A DNA stretch of 64,000 nt from Dyadobacter crusticola DSM 16708 (GCF_000701505.1 NZ_JNJB01000005.1:62001-126000), one strand, 5' to 3'. Positions 1 through 11,000 are shown, counted from the first letter of the stretch. A program made the numbers and translations. Notes: generated by a model from the sequence alone, not told the origin.

Positions 1-72
1 GAATGTGATCAGAAAAGAAAAGCAACAAATACAACCCGGAACGCTCCATCATATACGTAGCCCGAAAGCCAA

Positions 73-140
73 TAGCTATCAGCAATCGGCTATCGGCTAC
101 CAGCTAATGGCTAACCGCTAAAAGCTCACAGCTACCAGCC
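73..140. repeat. degenerate GGCTAnC/AGCTATCAGC short repeats downstream of the sulfatase
   Basis: Short units of the type AGCTATCAGC, ATCGGCTATCGGCTACC, AGCTAATGGCTAACC and AGCTACCAGCC follow one another just past the stop codon of the sulfatase gene. The stretch is non-coding and low in complexity. It could be an intergenic repeat family or a degenerate transcription end. Nothing else is visible in positions 1-147. Confidence 0.4.
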
Positions 141-147
141 TACCGCC

Positions 148-1794
148 TCAAAATGCCGGCGGCCTCCTGTCCGGTCGTGTAGCCTGTGCTCCGATCGGAT
201 TGGCAGGTTTGATCTTTTCGTAATCAACCACACCGGTCCTTTCCGCCCAACGCGTGTAATCAGCCGAGAGCTCATTGACGATATCTGTTCTGCTGGCTGC
301 AATGTCTGTAGTCTCGCCGCGGTCGGTTTCCAGATCGTACAGCTCCCATTTGTAAGCAGGAAAAGTTGACACGATTTTCCATTTTCCCTTCCTCACCGCC
401 CGGTTGCCCGCGCGCTCCCAGAAGATCGGCTCTCCTCCCCTGTCCACAACCTCGGCCTTGCCCGTCATTACAGGCAGCAGACTTTTACCTGGCAGCGGAT
501 TGGTATTTATACCTTTCATCAAAGCGGGGTAAGCTGCTTTTGCCAAATCGTAAAACGTGGGCGCAAGATCAATGAGGTGTCCTGTACCTTTTACGATTGT
601 TCCGGCTTTGATCTGCTTCGGGAACCAGGCAATAAATGGCGCACTGATCCCACCTTCATGCATGTTGTTCTTGTAGGCCGAATGCGGCGTATTGGATACA
701 TAAGCCCAGGGCTGGTCCTGGTACACGTACGAACCGGCTGTCCCGGCCGGACCTGAGTTGCGCTGCGGTTTCCGGGGCGAAGCGCCTGCGTAGCCGCCCT
801 GTGCACCATTGTCCGAGATAAAGATAATAAGTGTGTTATCGTCTTTCTTCAATGCTTTCAGCCGCTCCCGCAGCTTGCCGATGTTCTGATCTACCCGGTC
901 GACCATTGCTGCGTAGATTTCCATTTTCCGTTCCCAAAGCAGCTTTTCATCATAGGGAACGTTGTCCCAAAGCGGCACATCGGGATCGCGTTGCGCCACT
1001 GCCTGTTTGGGATCTGCAATACCAAGTTCTTCCTGCCGGCGGAGCCGCTCCTGCCGCAGCGAGTCCCAGCCGATGCTGTACCTGCCTTTGTATCGGGCAA
1101 TGTCAGCTTCGTGTGCCTGCAATGGCCAGTGCGGCGCATTGTAGGCCAGGTAGAGAAAGAATGGCTTGGCTGTTTTGCTCTGCTCTTCGAGGAAGGAAAT
1201 GGCGTGGTCGGTGATCTCGTCGGTCAGGTACTTGTCTGGCGGCAGGTTAATGCGTTTGTTATCCTCCACCAGTTCCACTTTCGGACCGTTCCCGTATTTA
1301 CCGATATCAAAATAGTTGCTCGCGCCGTTGATAAAGCCGTAAAACCGATCGAAGCCGCGCTGGTTTGGCCAGGCCAGACTATCGTTTCCGACATGCCATT
1401 TTCCACTCAAAAGTGTACTATAACCTGCATTCCGAAGCACCTCACCGAATGTGAGCGACTCTTTGTTCAGGTAACCCTGGTAAGCGGGCAGCCCCAGGTT
1501 TACATTGAAATACCCTACTCCGGCTTTGTGCGGATATTGGCCCGTAATCAACGAAGCGCGGGTGGGCGCGCAGATCGAATTGTTGTAGAACTCACGAAAA
1601 CGAACGCCCTCGCTGGCAAGCTGATCAATGTTTGGCGTCTTGATTTCAGAGCCGTAGGCACCAATGTCAGAGTAGCCCAGGTCGTCGACCATGACCAGGA
1701 TGATGTTCGGGCGCGGGTCGGGCGCGTTCTTCTTTTGGGCAAATACAGGCGAGACGCCCAAAAGAGCAAGCGAAAAAAAGGTAGAGAGCTTCAT
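148..1794 (-). CDS. secreted sulfatase (formylglycine-dependent)
   Basis: Hydrolyses sulfate esters, probably of polysaccharides or glycans, outside the cytoplasm. The sulfatase signature C-A-P-T-R-A-S-L-I-T-G-Q is present; its Cys, about residue 75, is the residue converted to formylglycine. The metal-binding motif V-D-D-L-G-Y near the N-terminus and H-W-P / G-K-W-H-V-G motifs fit the alkaline-phosphatase superfamily. Full length is about 549 residues. I start it at the ATG at 1794, eight codons into the longest frame, because this gives a clean signal peptide (MKLSTFFSLALLGVSPVFAQ). A -7-like element on the minus strand (1815-1822) overlaps the longer start. The porin gene diverges from it. 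The substrate cannot be read from the sequence. Confidence 0.93.
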   Translation of the reverse strand: MKLSTFFSLALLGVSPVFAQKKNAPDPRPNIILVMVDDLGYSDIGAYGSEIKTPNIDQLASEGVRFREFYNNSICAPTRASLITGQYPHKAGVGYFNVNLGLPAYQGYLNKESLTFGEVLRNAGYSTLLSGKWHVGNDSLAWPNQRGFDRFYGFINGASNYFDIGKYGNGPKVELVEDNKRINLPPDKYLTDEITDHAISFLEEQSKTAKPFFLYLAYNAPHWPLQAHEADIARYKGRYSIGWDSLRQERLRRQEELGIADPKQAVAQRDPDVPLWDNVPYDEKLLWERKMEIYAAMVDRVDQNIGKLRERLKALKKDDNTLIIFISDNGAQGGYAGASPRKPQRNSGPAGTAGSYVYQDQPWAYVSNTPHSAYKNNMHEGGISAPFIAWFPKQIKAGTIVKGTGHLIDLAPTFYDLAKAAYPALMKGINTNPLPGKSLLPVMTGKAEVVDRGGEPIFWERAGNRAVRKGKWKIVSTFPAYKWELYDLETDRGETTDIAASRTDIVNELSADYTRWAERTGVVDYEKIKPANPIGAQATRPDRRPPAF

Positions 1795-1814
1795 AGTTAA
1801 ACACCGGCTTTTAA

Positions 1815-1822
1815 GCAATATA
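1815..1822 (-). promoter_or_regulatory. -7-like element (TATATTGC) of the sulfatase gene
   Basis: TATATTGC on the minus strand resembles the Bacteroidota -7 box TAnnTTTG and lies about 20 bases before the ATG at 1794. No clear -33 TTTG is seen, so support is modest. It argues against the start codon at 1818, which overlaps it. Confidence 0.35.
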
Positions 1823-1904
1823 GATCAACCCGAACTTGTCAGAACAGGAATAAAAAAATACGCGTGAGACGATCCTGCCGGTGGTTAACAGAATACTCTA
1901 TAAA

Positions 1905-1935
1905 TTTGATAGACAAAGTAAAGTGTTTATCTTTG
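1905..1935 (+). promoter_or_regulatory. consensus Bacteroidota promoter (TTTG-N19-TATCTTTG)
   Basis: TTTG at 1905-1908, a spacer of exactly 19 bases, and TATCTTTG at 1928-1935 match the Bacteroidota housekeeping promoter consensus perfectly. Transcription would start near 1940, so the downstream porin gene must start after that point. Confidence 0.75.
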
Positions 1936-2039
1936 AACAGCCAAGAAATATTTTCAAAAAACTCACTTCTACTCAGAAACTGATCGCAACTTTACTGCCC
2001 CGAAACTTACATCCGACAGGAGTATATTCTAAAAAGCTG

Positions 2040-3332
2040 GTGCGTTACCTAGTATTGTTTATCCTGTTTACAAGCCCGGCGCTCCGCGCTTCTGCCCAGA
2101 TTGCCGACACTTTGAAGCATGAGCTGACAGTTGATTTCGAGGTCCGGCCGCGGTTTGAGTTCAGGAACAATTTCATGCTCTCCCCTGCCGACCCGGTGAT
2201 GCCGGAATTGTATGCAACACAGCGGAACAGGCTTACGATCAATTACAAGTCCCGCGGTTTCAGGTTCCATGCTTCTCCGCAGGAAATACACGTGTGGGGC
2301 CGCAGGGACAAGCTGTCGCAGGTTGGCAGCATCAATGCATTTGAGCTGTTTGCCGAGCCCGCATTGGCCAAAAACTTTTCTGTAAGAATTGGCCGGCAGG
2401 CATTATCGCTGGACAATGGCCGGCTGTTTTCGGCGGCCCCCTGGGCACAGCAGAGCCGGGCGCACGAGGGTTTGCGTTTTTTATACAACGGAAAGTTGAA
2501 CACCGACCTGACAATCGCATTCACACGACCATACAATGAGCGATTTGAGGCCGCTTATTCGCCCGTTTCCTCACATCAGTACAAGTTACTACTAGTCCAC
2601 CACCTCAAATACCAGTTTAAGAACAAGCTTACGCTTACCACGATCAACGCGATGGACGTTTTCGAGAAGCCGGCTGAGCACAATAACTATTATCGGCGTG
2701 TGACCAATGGCGGTCGCGCCGAGTATGCACACGGGCGGCTTTATGGAACCGTGAATGCCTATTTCCAGTACGGGCACACGGCCAATGCACGGAAGCTCCG
2801 CGCCTACTATATCCAGCCGGAAATGAGCTTCAATGCAGCCAGGACTGCGTTCCGCCTGGGTGCCGAGCTACTGAGCGGCGATAAAGCGGGCATTCCTAAG
2901 TCCAGTTCCAACTCTTTTGTACCGCTTTACGGAGTAGCCTGGAAGTTCATGGGAAATATGAACCTGTTCACGCGCTTTCCTGCGGATGTGAATGAGAAAG
3001 GCTTGGTGAATCCCTATGTTTTTGTAATCCACCAGGCAGGCAAAAAATTGTCGCTGCGCGCCGACGCACATCTTTTCTACTCCCAACATTCCCTACTAAA
3101 GTCAGGCGACGCGCTAGCTGGTAAATACCTGGGCTTCGAAAGCGACGTTTCCCTCAATTTCAGGCCGGTCAAAAACCTGGAAATCATTTACGGAATCTCA
3201 TTTACGCTAGCAGAAGAACGAATGGAATTACTGAAAAAAGCGCCTGACGCTGGTAAGATCCCCGTCTGGAGCTACCTGATGATTTCCTATACGCCCAGGC
3301 TTCTGCACATCAAATCCTATCGCAAACAGTAG
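2040..3332 (+). CDS. alginate-export-type outer-membrane beta-barrel protein
   Basis: Outer-membrane channel of the alginate_exp type: alternating short hydrophobic and polar strands, aromatic girdles, and a pattern such as VRPRFEFRNN and R-N-R-L-T-I-N-Y near the start of the mature barrel. The open frame begins at an ATG at 1881, but a perfect promoter at 1905-1935 lies inside that stretch. I therefore place the start at the GTG at 2040, the first start codon after it; it opens directly into a signal peptide (VRYLVLFILFTSPALRASAQ), giving about 430 residues. Substrate unknown; related porins export or import polysaccharides or small solutes. Divergent from the sulfatase, but not obviously linked to it. 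Confidence 0.8.
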   Translation: MRYLVLFILFTSPALRASAQIADTLKHELTVDFEVRPRFEFRNNFMLSPADPVMPELYATQRNRLTINYKSRGFRFHASPQEIHVWGRRDKLSQVGSINAFELFAEPALAKNFSVRIGRQALSLDNGRLFSAAPWAQQSRAHEGLRFLYNGKLNTDLTIAFTRPYNERFEAAYSPVSSHQYKLLLVHHLKYQFKNKLTLTTINAMDVFEKPAEHNNYYRRVTNGGRAEYAHGRLYGTVNAYFQYGHTANARKLRAYYIQPEMSFNAARTAFRLGAELLSGDKAGIPKSSSNSFVPLYGVAWKFMGNMNLFTRFPADVNEKGLVNPYVFVIHQAGKKLSLRADAHLFYSQHSLLKSGDALAGKYLGFESDVSLNFRPVKNLEIIYGISFTLAEERMELLKKAPDAGKIPVWSYLMISYTPRLLHIKSYRKQ

Positions 3333-3490
3333 CGGGCAAGCACGTTTAATGCGCTTCATTTATTTCAGATGTCGCCGGTCTACTTTATGCAAGCAATATG
3401 AATTTAACAAAAACATCTTTAATATAAAGTATATTTATATATACAGTTTGTTTTGGTATTAAACAAAAAAAAGACCTAAACACTGCACGT

Positions 3491-5890
3491 ATGCTTTCAC
3501 ATTATCTTACTCTTTCCTGGCGCCGGATGTGGCGGGAACGGCAGGTCAACCTGATCCGGATCGGGAGCCTGAGCCTGGGGCTTGCCAGCGGGCTGGTGAT
3601 CTTCCTGGTTGTTAATTACATGCTGAGTTTCGACAGGTACCATCCGCACATGGAGCGATCTTTCTGGGTCGTGACTGATGTAAAACGGGAGTCGGTCATG
3701 CAAACCGACGCTGCACCGCGCCCGCTTGCAGAAGTACTCCGCAGGGATTACCCTTTCGTGGAAAGTGCAGTAAGGCTGGAAACCTTTTTCGGTCGGACCA
3801 TCAATGTGCCGAACGAAAAAGGCGGCGCAGCCAGGAAGTTCAGCGAAGCCCGCAATGTATGCTTTACAGAACCCCAGTATTTTGACCTTTTTGGCGTAGA
3901 ATGGGTAAGCGGCAATCAGAAAAGCGCATTGTCATCACCCAACACGATCGTGCTCAGTGAGCGATATGCTGAAAAGTACTTTAACACCAAATCACCCCTC
4001 GGCCGCACATTGAGATTGGATAACCGCGTGAATCTTACCGTCACGGGCATTATCAAAAACCCGCCTTCCAACACCCAGCTGCGCTACGATGCGCTGGTAT
4101 CCTACGCTACCATTCCGGGACTGGAATCCCCCAAGGCAATGCTCGACTGGCAGGGGCTTCAAAGTATGTGCTTTGTACTGCTGCGCGACGGCACCGAACA
4201 GCAGCAGCTGGCAGGCGCATTGGACATCGTGCGCAAAAAACACCTCCCCGCCAAAGAAGCAGCGAACTTTGCGTACCATGTTTTTCCGCTGGAAGACCTC
4301 AATCACGAACGCAGCGGAATGGCGCCGCGACCGGTATTGTATGCATTAATGGCGGTCGGCCTGCTACTGGTAGCTGCTTCCTGCATTAACTATATCAACC
4401 TGGCCACTGCACAGGCACTGCAGCGTGCACGTGAGGTAGGCGTACGCAAAGTGGTTGGCAGCAACAGGTTTCAGCTGCTCAGACAATTTATGCTCGAAAC
4501 TGCATTACTGACGGTGGCGGCAGCGATATTTGCCTTGCTGCTCACGCAAATGGCGATGCCACTCGTCAACCAGACACTGGCCGATCAGGATCAAACGCTT
4601 CACCCGGACATTTCCATTCTGGACTTAGTGCAGCCCGGTGCATTCCTCTGGTTCGGTGCGCTTGTTGCGGGTGTAATGCTCCTGTCCGGCTTATATCCTT
4701 CCTGGATTTTATCCGGGTTTGATCCTGCAAAGGCGCTGACCGGACAGCCTACCCGTGCAAAGGGCGGCTTCACGGTCCGCCGCGCATTGATTACCGGTCA
4801 ATTTTTACTTACGCAGCTGTTCCTGATCATTGTTCTGGTTATTACCGCCCAGCTGCGGCACATGCAGGCGGTAGACTGGGGCTTTCGCCACGATAATTTG
4901 CAGGTTCTCTGGCTGCCGCAACAAGGCAGTGTACCACATCAGCAACTACGCGAAACCCTGCTGAATGTACCCGGGATAGAAGCAGTCACATTCGCGAGCG
5001 ACCCGCCGGTATCTCCTTACAACAGGCCAAGTCAGTTCAGCTTTCATATTGCCACCGAGCCGGAAGCGTTTGAAACAAGAGTCCGCGCAGCAGATGAAAG
5101 ATATTTGTCCACTTTCGGGCTGTCGCTCGTCGCGGGCCGCAACTTCAATGTGAGCGACACGACGGGACACGAGGTGATGGTCAACGAAACACTGGTGCGG
5201 CAACTTGGCGTGTCGCCGGTCAGTTCCGTAGTAGGAAAAAGAATGCGCATTAAAGATGGTGACCGCACGATTGTGGGTGTTGTTCAAGATTTCCGCTCTG
5301 GCGACCTGCACCAGCCTATCCTGCCTGTGACCCTGATCCACGATTTGCAGCATACCGCAATGGCCGTCCTAACCCTTTCACCGAAACATCCCGCAGGGAC
5401 GGAACAGTCAATTCAGGCTGTATGGGACGCGACCCTCCCCGACCAGCTCTATAAATCCGATTTACTGAACGACCTGCTGAACTCTTTTACGCGAATGGAG
5501 CGCCTGCTTGCGGGTTTTGTGCAGATTTTTGCATTGATAGCGGTGGCCACCAGTTGCCTGGGACTATACGGTCTGATCACATTTATGGCTGAAAAACGCG
5601 CGAAAGAGATTGGTGTGCGCCGGGTATTGGGCGCCCGTACCGAACAGTTGCTCTGGGTTTTCGGGAAAGAATTCGCACGGCTGCTTGTAGTTGGCTTTCT
5701 GCTTGCGGCGCCGCTGGGCTGGTGGCTCACCTCGGGCTGGCTGCAGCAATACGCCCACCGCATTCACCTGAGCGCGTGGCTGTTGCTGGCTACCCTGGGA
5801 CTAATGGCCTTCATTACGGTTGCTACGGTGATCGGGCACGCATTGAAGGCCGCTTCGGCAAACCCTGTCAAATTCCTGCGGGCAGAGTAG
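3491..5890 (+). CDS. ABC transporter permease, FtsX/MacB-PCD type, duplicated
   Basis: Inner-membrane permease of the macrolide-exporter/lipoprotein-release class found in many paralogues in Bacteroidota. At about 800 residues it is the usual two-repeat form: a first membrane segment near residues 22-43, a MacB-type periplasmic core domain (about 50-270), three FtsX segments (about 285-410, with the conserved R-E-V-G-V-R-K-V-V-G-S motif), then a second periplasmic domain and a second FtsX block carrying A-K-E-I-G-V-R-R-V-L-G-A. No ATPase gene lies next to it, so it must work with an ATPase encoded elsewhere. Substrate unknown; such proteins act in efflux of peptides or in envelope stress. Confidence 0.9.
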   Translation: MLSHYLTLSWRRMWRERQVNLIRIGSLSLGLASGLVIFLVVNYMLSFDRYHPHMERSFWVVTDVKRESVMQTDAAPRPLAEVLRRDYPFVESAVRLETFFGRTINVPNEKGGAARKFSEARNVCFTEPQYFDLFGVEWVSGNQKSALSSPNTIVLSERYAEKYFNTKSPLGRTLRLDNRVNLTVTGIIKNPPSNTQLRYDALVSYATIPGLESPKAMLDWQGLQSMCFVLLRDGTEQQQLAGALDIVRKKHLPAKEAANFAYHVFPLEDLNHERSGMAPRPVLYALMAVGLLLVAASCINYINLATAQALQRAREVGVRKVVGSNRFQLLRQFMLETALLTVAAAIFALLLTQMAMPLVNQTLADQDQTLHPDISILDLVQPGAFLWFGALVAGVMLLSGLYPSWILSGFDPAKALTGQPTRAKGGFTVRRALITGQFLLTQLFLIIVLVITAQLRHMQAVDWGFRHDNLQVLWLPQQGSVPHQQLRETLLNVPGIEAVTFASDPPVSPYNRPSQFSFHIATEPEAFETRVRAADERYLSTFGLSLVAGRNFNVSDTTGHEVMVNETLVRQLGVSPVSSVVGKRMRIKDGDRTIVGVVQDFRSGDLHQPILPVTLIHDLQHTAMAVLTLSPKHPAGTEQSIQAVWDATLPDQLYKSDLLNDLLNSFTRMERLLAGFVQIFALIAVATSCLGLYGLITFMAEKRAKEIGVRRVLGARTEQLLWVFGKEFARLLVVGFLLAAPLGWWLTSGWLQQYAHRIHLSAWLLLATLGLMAFITVATVIGHALKAASANPVKFLRAE

Positions 5891-5935
5891 CTGTACGGTT
5901 TATCTGTTGAACATACCGGCGATCGTGCCGCAGAA

Positions 5936-7825
5936 TTACAGGTCGGGCACGATCGCTGGAAAAGTTACCTTAAATGTAGTTCCCAGTCCAAGTCCCGGAC
6001 TACTTACCTGAACGCTGCCGCCATGCAACTCGGCGAGCTGTTTGACCATCGACAAACCCAGCCCCAATCCGCCTTGCGAGCGATCAATAGCCACATCGAT
6101 CTGATAAAATGTTTCAAAAATATTTTCCAGGTGTTCTTCCGAAATGCCCACTCCATCGTCCTGAACATGTACAAATACCTGGTCTCCCTGCTGTTCAACA
6201 TGCACTTGCACGTGCCCCTCTGGCAAAGTGAATTTGGCACCGTTATTCAGTAAGTTATTGATGATCTGAACCACGCGGGTCATATCGCCATTGATGTAAA
6301 TAGGGTGATCCGGCAGATCGACAGTCAGAATACGGTTGGCAGAATTAAACATTGGGCGGGACATCTCGGCCGCACGCGCTGTCACAGTCACCAGGTCGAT
6401 CGGCTCAGGGCGCAGCGCTATTTTTCCTTTGACAATCCGGGTCATATCCAAAAGGTCATTGATCAAACGCACCATGTGGTCTACCTGCCGCGATAACATT
6501 TCTAGCGAAGAAGTCAGCGATTCATCCTGACTGTGTGTCATTTTAAGAACATGAATTACATTCCGGATGGGCGCGAGCGGATTACGCAGTTCGTGCCCCA
6601 GCATTGCCATGAATTCATCTTTCCTTTTATCAGCCTCCCTGAGCGCCAGCTCCATTTGTTTTCTCTGGGTCAGATCCCGGGCTACCTTAACAAAGCCGAC
6701 GAGCTGGTTGTCCGGATTGTAGAGCGGCGACATCACGCCCGACAAGTACACCAGCGATCCATCCTTCCGCTTGTGATAACGCTCATCGAGAGCGCGACCC
6801 TCACGCCAGGCAGTAACCTGCTCCTCTTCGTGCTCTCCCTCTATCCGGTCCTGCTCTGTGAATATCAATGCGTCAGGCTGGCCGACTGCTTCTGTCTCGG
6901 TATACCCGAATATTTGCTGTGCCCCTGAGTTCCAGCTCGTGATGATACCATCGGGGTCGTGAGTGATAATGGCATGGTCAACAATACTTTCCACGAGTAT
7001 GCGCAGCCGTTCCTCAGACTCTCTCAGCGCTTCGATTGCACGCTTTTGCTGGGTGATATTGCGGCTTATTTTGGTAAAACCGACCAGTTCACCGTTGCGA
7101 TCCCGGATCGCCGTGACGATCTCATTAACGAGGATTAAATTACCCCCTTTAATAACCCGCCAGCTTTCGCGCTCCGACCGCCCTGTCAGCGATGCCTCTT
7201 CCAGTTCACCTTCCAGCTCTTTTGCCGCAATTTCTTCGGCAGTGTAAAATATGGAAAGGTGCCGGCCAAGGACTTCCTCCGCCGTGTAACCTTTTACCCG
7301 TTGCGCTCCTTCCGTCCATTCAGTGATAATTGCCTGAGGGTTGAGCCTGAAAATGGCGTAGTCCGGCAGGTTTTGTACCAATGTTTCGAAACGATCTTCG
7401 ATCTCCTGCTTCGCCGCGGCGTCGGACATTTGCCGCTCCGGAACATCCACGATAAAGCCGATCCATTTCTCGATGGCGCCATTTGAATTTCTGATGGGTA
7501 CCATCCTCACATTGGTCCACTTCCAGCCACCCTGAGCTTGCTGCAGGCGAAACCCGGCATTGAGTGGCTGACCAGTAGTAATTGTTCTCGTCCAGGCAAT
7601 CTCCGCTTCCGATCGCTCGCCCGGGTGAACGGCAGCCAGCCAGCCGGCATCCAGCCAGTTATCAAGAGTTTGGCCCGTATATGCACGCCAGGATCTTGCA
7701 TCTTCCATCACCTTCCCATTCACATCTGCTTCCCAAACAGCCCGGGCAAAAGCCGAGACGACCACCCTTAGATCTTCGGGTGAAAGCGGCTCAGGTTCTC
7801 GTTCATACATCGGTCGTATTTCCAT
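5936..7825 (-). CDS. soluble multi-PAS sensor histidine kinase
   Basis: Sensor kinase without a membrane segment or signal peptide, so it reads a cytoplasmic cue. Three PAS/PAC units occupy roughly residues 15-135, 140-262 and 268-395; the first has the PAS_3 look (E-K-W-I-G-F-I-V-D), and the other two have G-F-T-K-I-S-R-N-I-T and G-F-V-K-V-A-R-D-L-T ends. The HisKA H-box is F-M-A-M-L-G-H-E-L-R-N-P with phosphorylated His about residue 411. The ATPase part has N-N-L-L-N-N-G-A-K-F-T, D-D-G-V-G-I and G-L-G-L-G-L-S motifs. No receiver domain and no response regulator are nearby, so it is an orphan kinase. Its ligand (haem, flavin or none) cannot be told. Confidence 0.92.
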   Translation of the reverse strand: MEIRPMYEREPEPLSPEDLRVVVSAFARAVWEADVNGKVMEDARSWRAYTGQTLDNWLDAGWLAAVHPGERSEAEIAWTRTITTGQPLNAGFRLQQAQGGWKWTNVRMVPIRNSNGAIEKWIGFIVDVPERQMSDAAAKQEIEDRFETLVQNLPDYAIFRLNPQAIITEWTEGAQRVKGYTAEEVLGRHLSIFYTAEEIAAKELEGELEEASLTGRSERESWRVIKGGNLILVNEIVTAIRDRNGELVGFTKISRNITQQKRAIEALRESEERLRILVESIVDHAIITHDPDGIITSWNSGAQQIFGYTETEAVGQPDALIFTEQDRIEGEHEEEQVTAWREGRALDERYHKRKDGSLVYLSGVMSPLYNPDNQLVGFVKVARDLTQRKQMELALREADKRKDEFMAMLGHELRNPLAPIRNVIHVLKMTHSQDESLTSSLEMLSRQVDHMVRLINDLLDMTRIVKGKIALRPEPIDLVTVTARAAEMSRPMFNSANRILTVDLPDHPIYINGDMTRVVQIINNLLNNGAKFTLPEGHVQVHVEQQGDQVFVHVQDDGVGISEEHLENIFETFYQIDVAIDRSQGGLGLGLSMVKQLAELHGGSVQVSSPGLGLGTTFKVTFPAIVPDL

Positions 7826-7962
7826 ACTTGCTTACTATTTTGGTCATTTCCTGCTTACACTTTGTCGGCGCGCGGACCTGTATAAATTCCATACCAAGAA
7901 AGAAGAAGACGCTTTGGCGCCATCATAATTACACCGCATAATTGTGTCGGGTAAATTGCACG

Positions 7963-7989
7963 TTGACTATAAATTTTTGACTATTTTCG
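7963..7989 (+). promoter_or_regulatory. possible promoter of the subtilase gene (TTG / TATTTTCG)
   Basis: TATTTTCG at 7982-7989 is one base off TAnnTTTG, with a TTG at 7963-7965 upstream; the spacer (16 bases) is short. It lies 20 bases before the ATG at 8010 and supports that start over the one at 7944. Confidence 0.35.
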
Positions 7990-8009
7990 CGCCCCCTTCC
8001 ATCAGTTAC

Positions 8010-11000
8010 ATGTGCATGACCTCAAAAACACGGACAGCTTGTCTGGTACTTCTGCTATTAGCCAGTTCAACCGGAATCTTTGCGCAGCAGCTGGCGCAGC
8101 ACCGGCTATTTCTCAAAAACAGAGTTATCTCCCTGCCGGAAGGCATACCTGAAGAAAGCGGAATCAGCAATGGGAGGTTACAGGAAAAGGATCATGGTAA
8201 GTCGCTGATCATTATTCAGTTCCATGCGATTCCTGATGAAGCTGCACTATCGTATCTCAAAAATAGCGGTGTCGAACTGCTGGACTACATTCCAAACTTT
8301 GCGTATACCGCCACAGTGACCGGGCTGATCAACAGCGAAGCATTGAAGAATGCGGGAGTACGGGCAGTTTTCAGGCCGGGAATGGAGGATATTCTCCACC
8401 CTTCACTGCAGACTGGGGCAATTCCTGATCATGCCAAAAAAGTCGCCGGAAAGGTGGATGTGACATTGTGCTTCGTCAGATCGTTCAAATCCGATGAGGT
8501 AATCCGCGACATCCGGACAAGCGGTTTCGAGCTGCTCTCCGAAGACCTTAAATCCTATCAGCAACTTGAAGTGAGGATCCCTGAAACCAGTATACGCTCC
8601 CTTGCCGCATTTCCGTGGGTGCAATATCTCGCCCCAGTCCCAGCCGAGTCTGAAATGCTTAACGATAAAAGTACAGCAAGCACCAAAGCCAATGTACTGG
8701 GTTCGACAGCGCTTTTGGGGTATCAGCTTACAGGAGAAGGCGTTGTCGTTGGTCTGGGCGATGATTCGAATCCAATGTTACATCCGGACATCGGGCGACG
8801 TGTGATCAGCTATGACATGCTTGACAATACGTGGCACGGGATACATGTGGGTGGAACAGTTGCGGGATCCGGGCTGCTGAACGAGAAGTACAAAGGATAT
8901 GCGTCGCAATCCAAGATCGTATTGCGACGTAGAACCAACATCCTCATTGATGCCCCGCAGCTTGCCCGGGATTATGGAATGGTGGTTACCAGCAATACAT
9001 ACGGCAGCTCAATAGGTTGTGGTCTCTTTGGCGCATATAGATATGACTCGCCCTTTCTGGACCAGCAGGCGTTCGAACTCCCGCATTTGCAGCATGTTTT
9101 CGCCGCCGGGAATAGCGGTTTGGAAACAAACTGCCAGGTATCGCCTTCTGGTTTTGGTACAGTCCTTGGCGGTTACCAGTCAGCCAAAAATGTGCTGACC
9201 GTAGGAATGACGCAGGCAAACGGGATTATCAATCCGACCTCGTCGAAAGGTCCTGTCGAAGACGGACGGATCAAGCCGGAAGTCACTGCACCAGGAAGTG
9301 CCATCTCTTCCACGGTGCCGGGCAACACGTACCAAAGTGCTTCGGGAACGAGCATGGCAACACCCGCAGTCACAGGCGGCGCGGCCTTACTTTACCAGCG
9401 ATACCGGCAGCTGAACCAGGAGCAAAACCCTAAAAATGCATTGATTAAAGCACTGATCACTAATGGTGCTGCCGACCAGGGCCTGCCAGGTCCCGACTAT
9501 ACCTACGGATTCGGGCTAATGAACCTGCTGCGCTCGGTCACCATGCTGGACAAAGGCCATTTCTTTTCCGGTACGGTCGCGCATTCGGCCAGGAATACCC
9601 ACCAGATTGTCGTTCCGGCAAACACGGCGAAGGTAAAAGTGCTCATTTACTGGAACGATCCTGCTCCCTCTGTGCTCGCGGGCGGCAGCGCATTGGTTAA
9701 CAACCTGGACTTATCCGTGATCAGGCCGGACAACACCATAGCGCTGCCTCAATTTCCTTCGGCAGCGGATCCAACAGCGGCGGCTACGTCAGGCATTGAT
9801 TCGGTAAATAACATCGAGCAGATTGTTCTGGATGCGCCTGTGGCGGGTACTTATACAGTTGAAGTGGCAGCAACACGGATTCCGCAGGGGGTGCAGGAAT
9901 ATTTTATAGTTTACGATATCATTGAACCTTCTCTTAATATCACCTACCCGCTGGCCGGAGACCATTTGACAAGAGGCGATGCCCTGAATATATGCTGGGA
10001 GTCGTACGGAGATGCGCTCAGCACTTTCAATGTCTCGTACTCTCTCAATAACGGAGCAAGCTGGACAACTCTTAACGCCAACGTTCCCGCAGACCAGCGC
10101 CAGTTGCCGTGGACGGTGCCGGAAGCAGCGACGGGCACTGCAATGGTCAGGGTAGAGCGGAACGGCAGCACCAGCGTGAGCGGAGCATTTGCTATTATCG
10201 GTGTTCCTTCCGTCACGCTTCAATCCGCTCAATGCGAAGGCTACATTGCATTGCAGTGGAATGCAGTAAGCGGGGCTTCTGATTATGAAGTAATGCTTTC
10301 GATGGGCGGCGAGATGAAGTCAGTTGGGCTTACAAACGCATTGAAATACACATTATCAGGGCTTTCGCCGGATTCTGTCTATTATGTATCTGTGAGGGCC
10401 AGGAAAGATCAGGTGCCGGGCAGGCGCTCGTTTGCGATCATCAGAAAGCCAAATACGGGGACTTGCATTGGAAGTATTTCAGATAATGATCTGAAATTGG
10501 AAGCCGTGCTCTCTCCACTTCCAAATGCCAGAAAGTTTACCCACGCCGCCTACTTACCCGAGCATTCCATTCAGATCCGGATCAAAAACCTGGATGATCA
10601 GCCGCAGGCGGGACCTTTCGAGATAGGTTACTCACTGGGAGGAGCAATGCATTGGGAAACTGTAAATGCGCCTTTGGCGGGGCTGGCAAGTACTGACTAT
10701 ACTTTTCAGAAGAAGGTTGACTTGACTTCGGTAAATGAAGCTACATTAGTGGTGCGCGTGCGACTTCCCGGCGACCCCGTGAAAGAAAACGATTCCCTTG
10801 CTATCAGCCTTCGGCAGGTGCCTAATCCAAAGCTGGCGTTACCTTACTTACAGCATGCCGGATCTCTCCCGGCAATGGAAGTTCGCGAAACAACAGTGGC
10901 TCTGAACGGTGCGGAGGCGTACGATTTCATCAGGATAGATGGTGAAGGGCGGCTTAGGACAGCGGTGAAGCCAGGGGAATGGTCTTCTTCACAAGTCGCA

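Noticed and set aside
991..1800. 269-codon plus-strand frame opposite the sulfatase
   Set aside because: No family features, and it lies wholly antisense to a clear gene with a catalytic signature.
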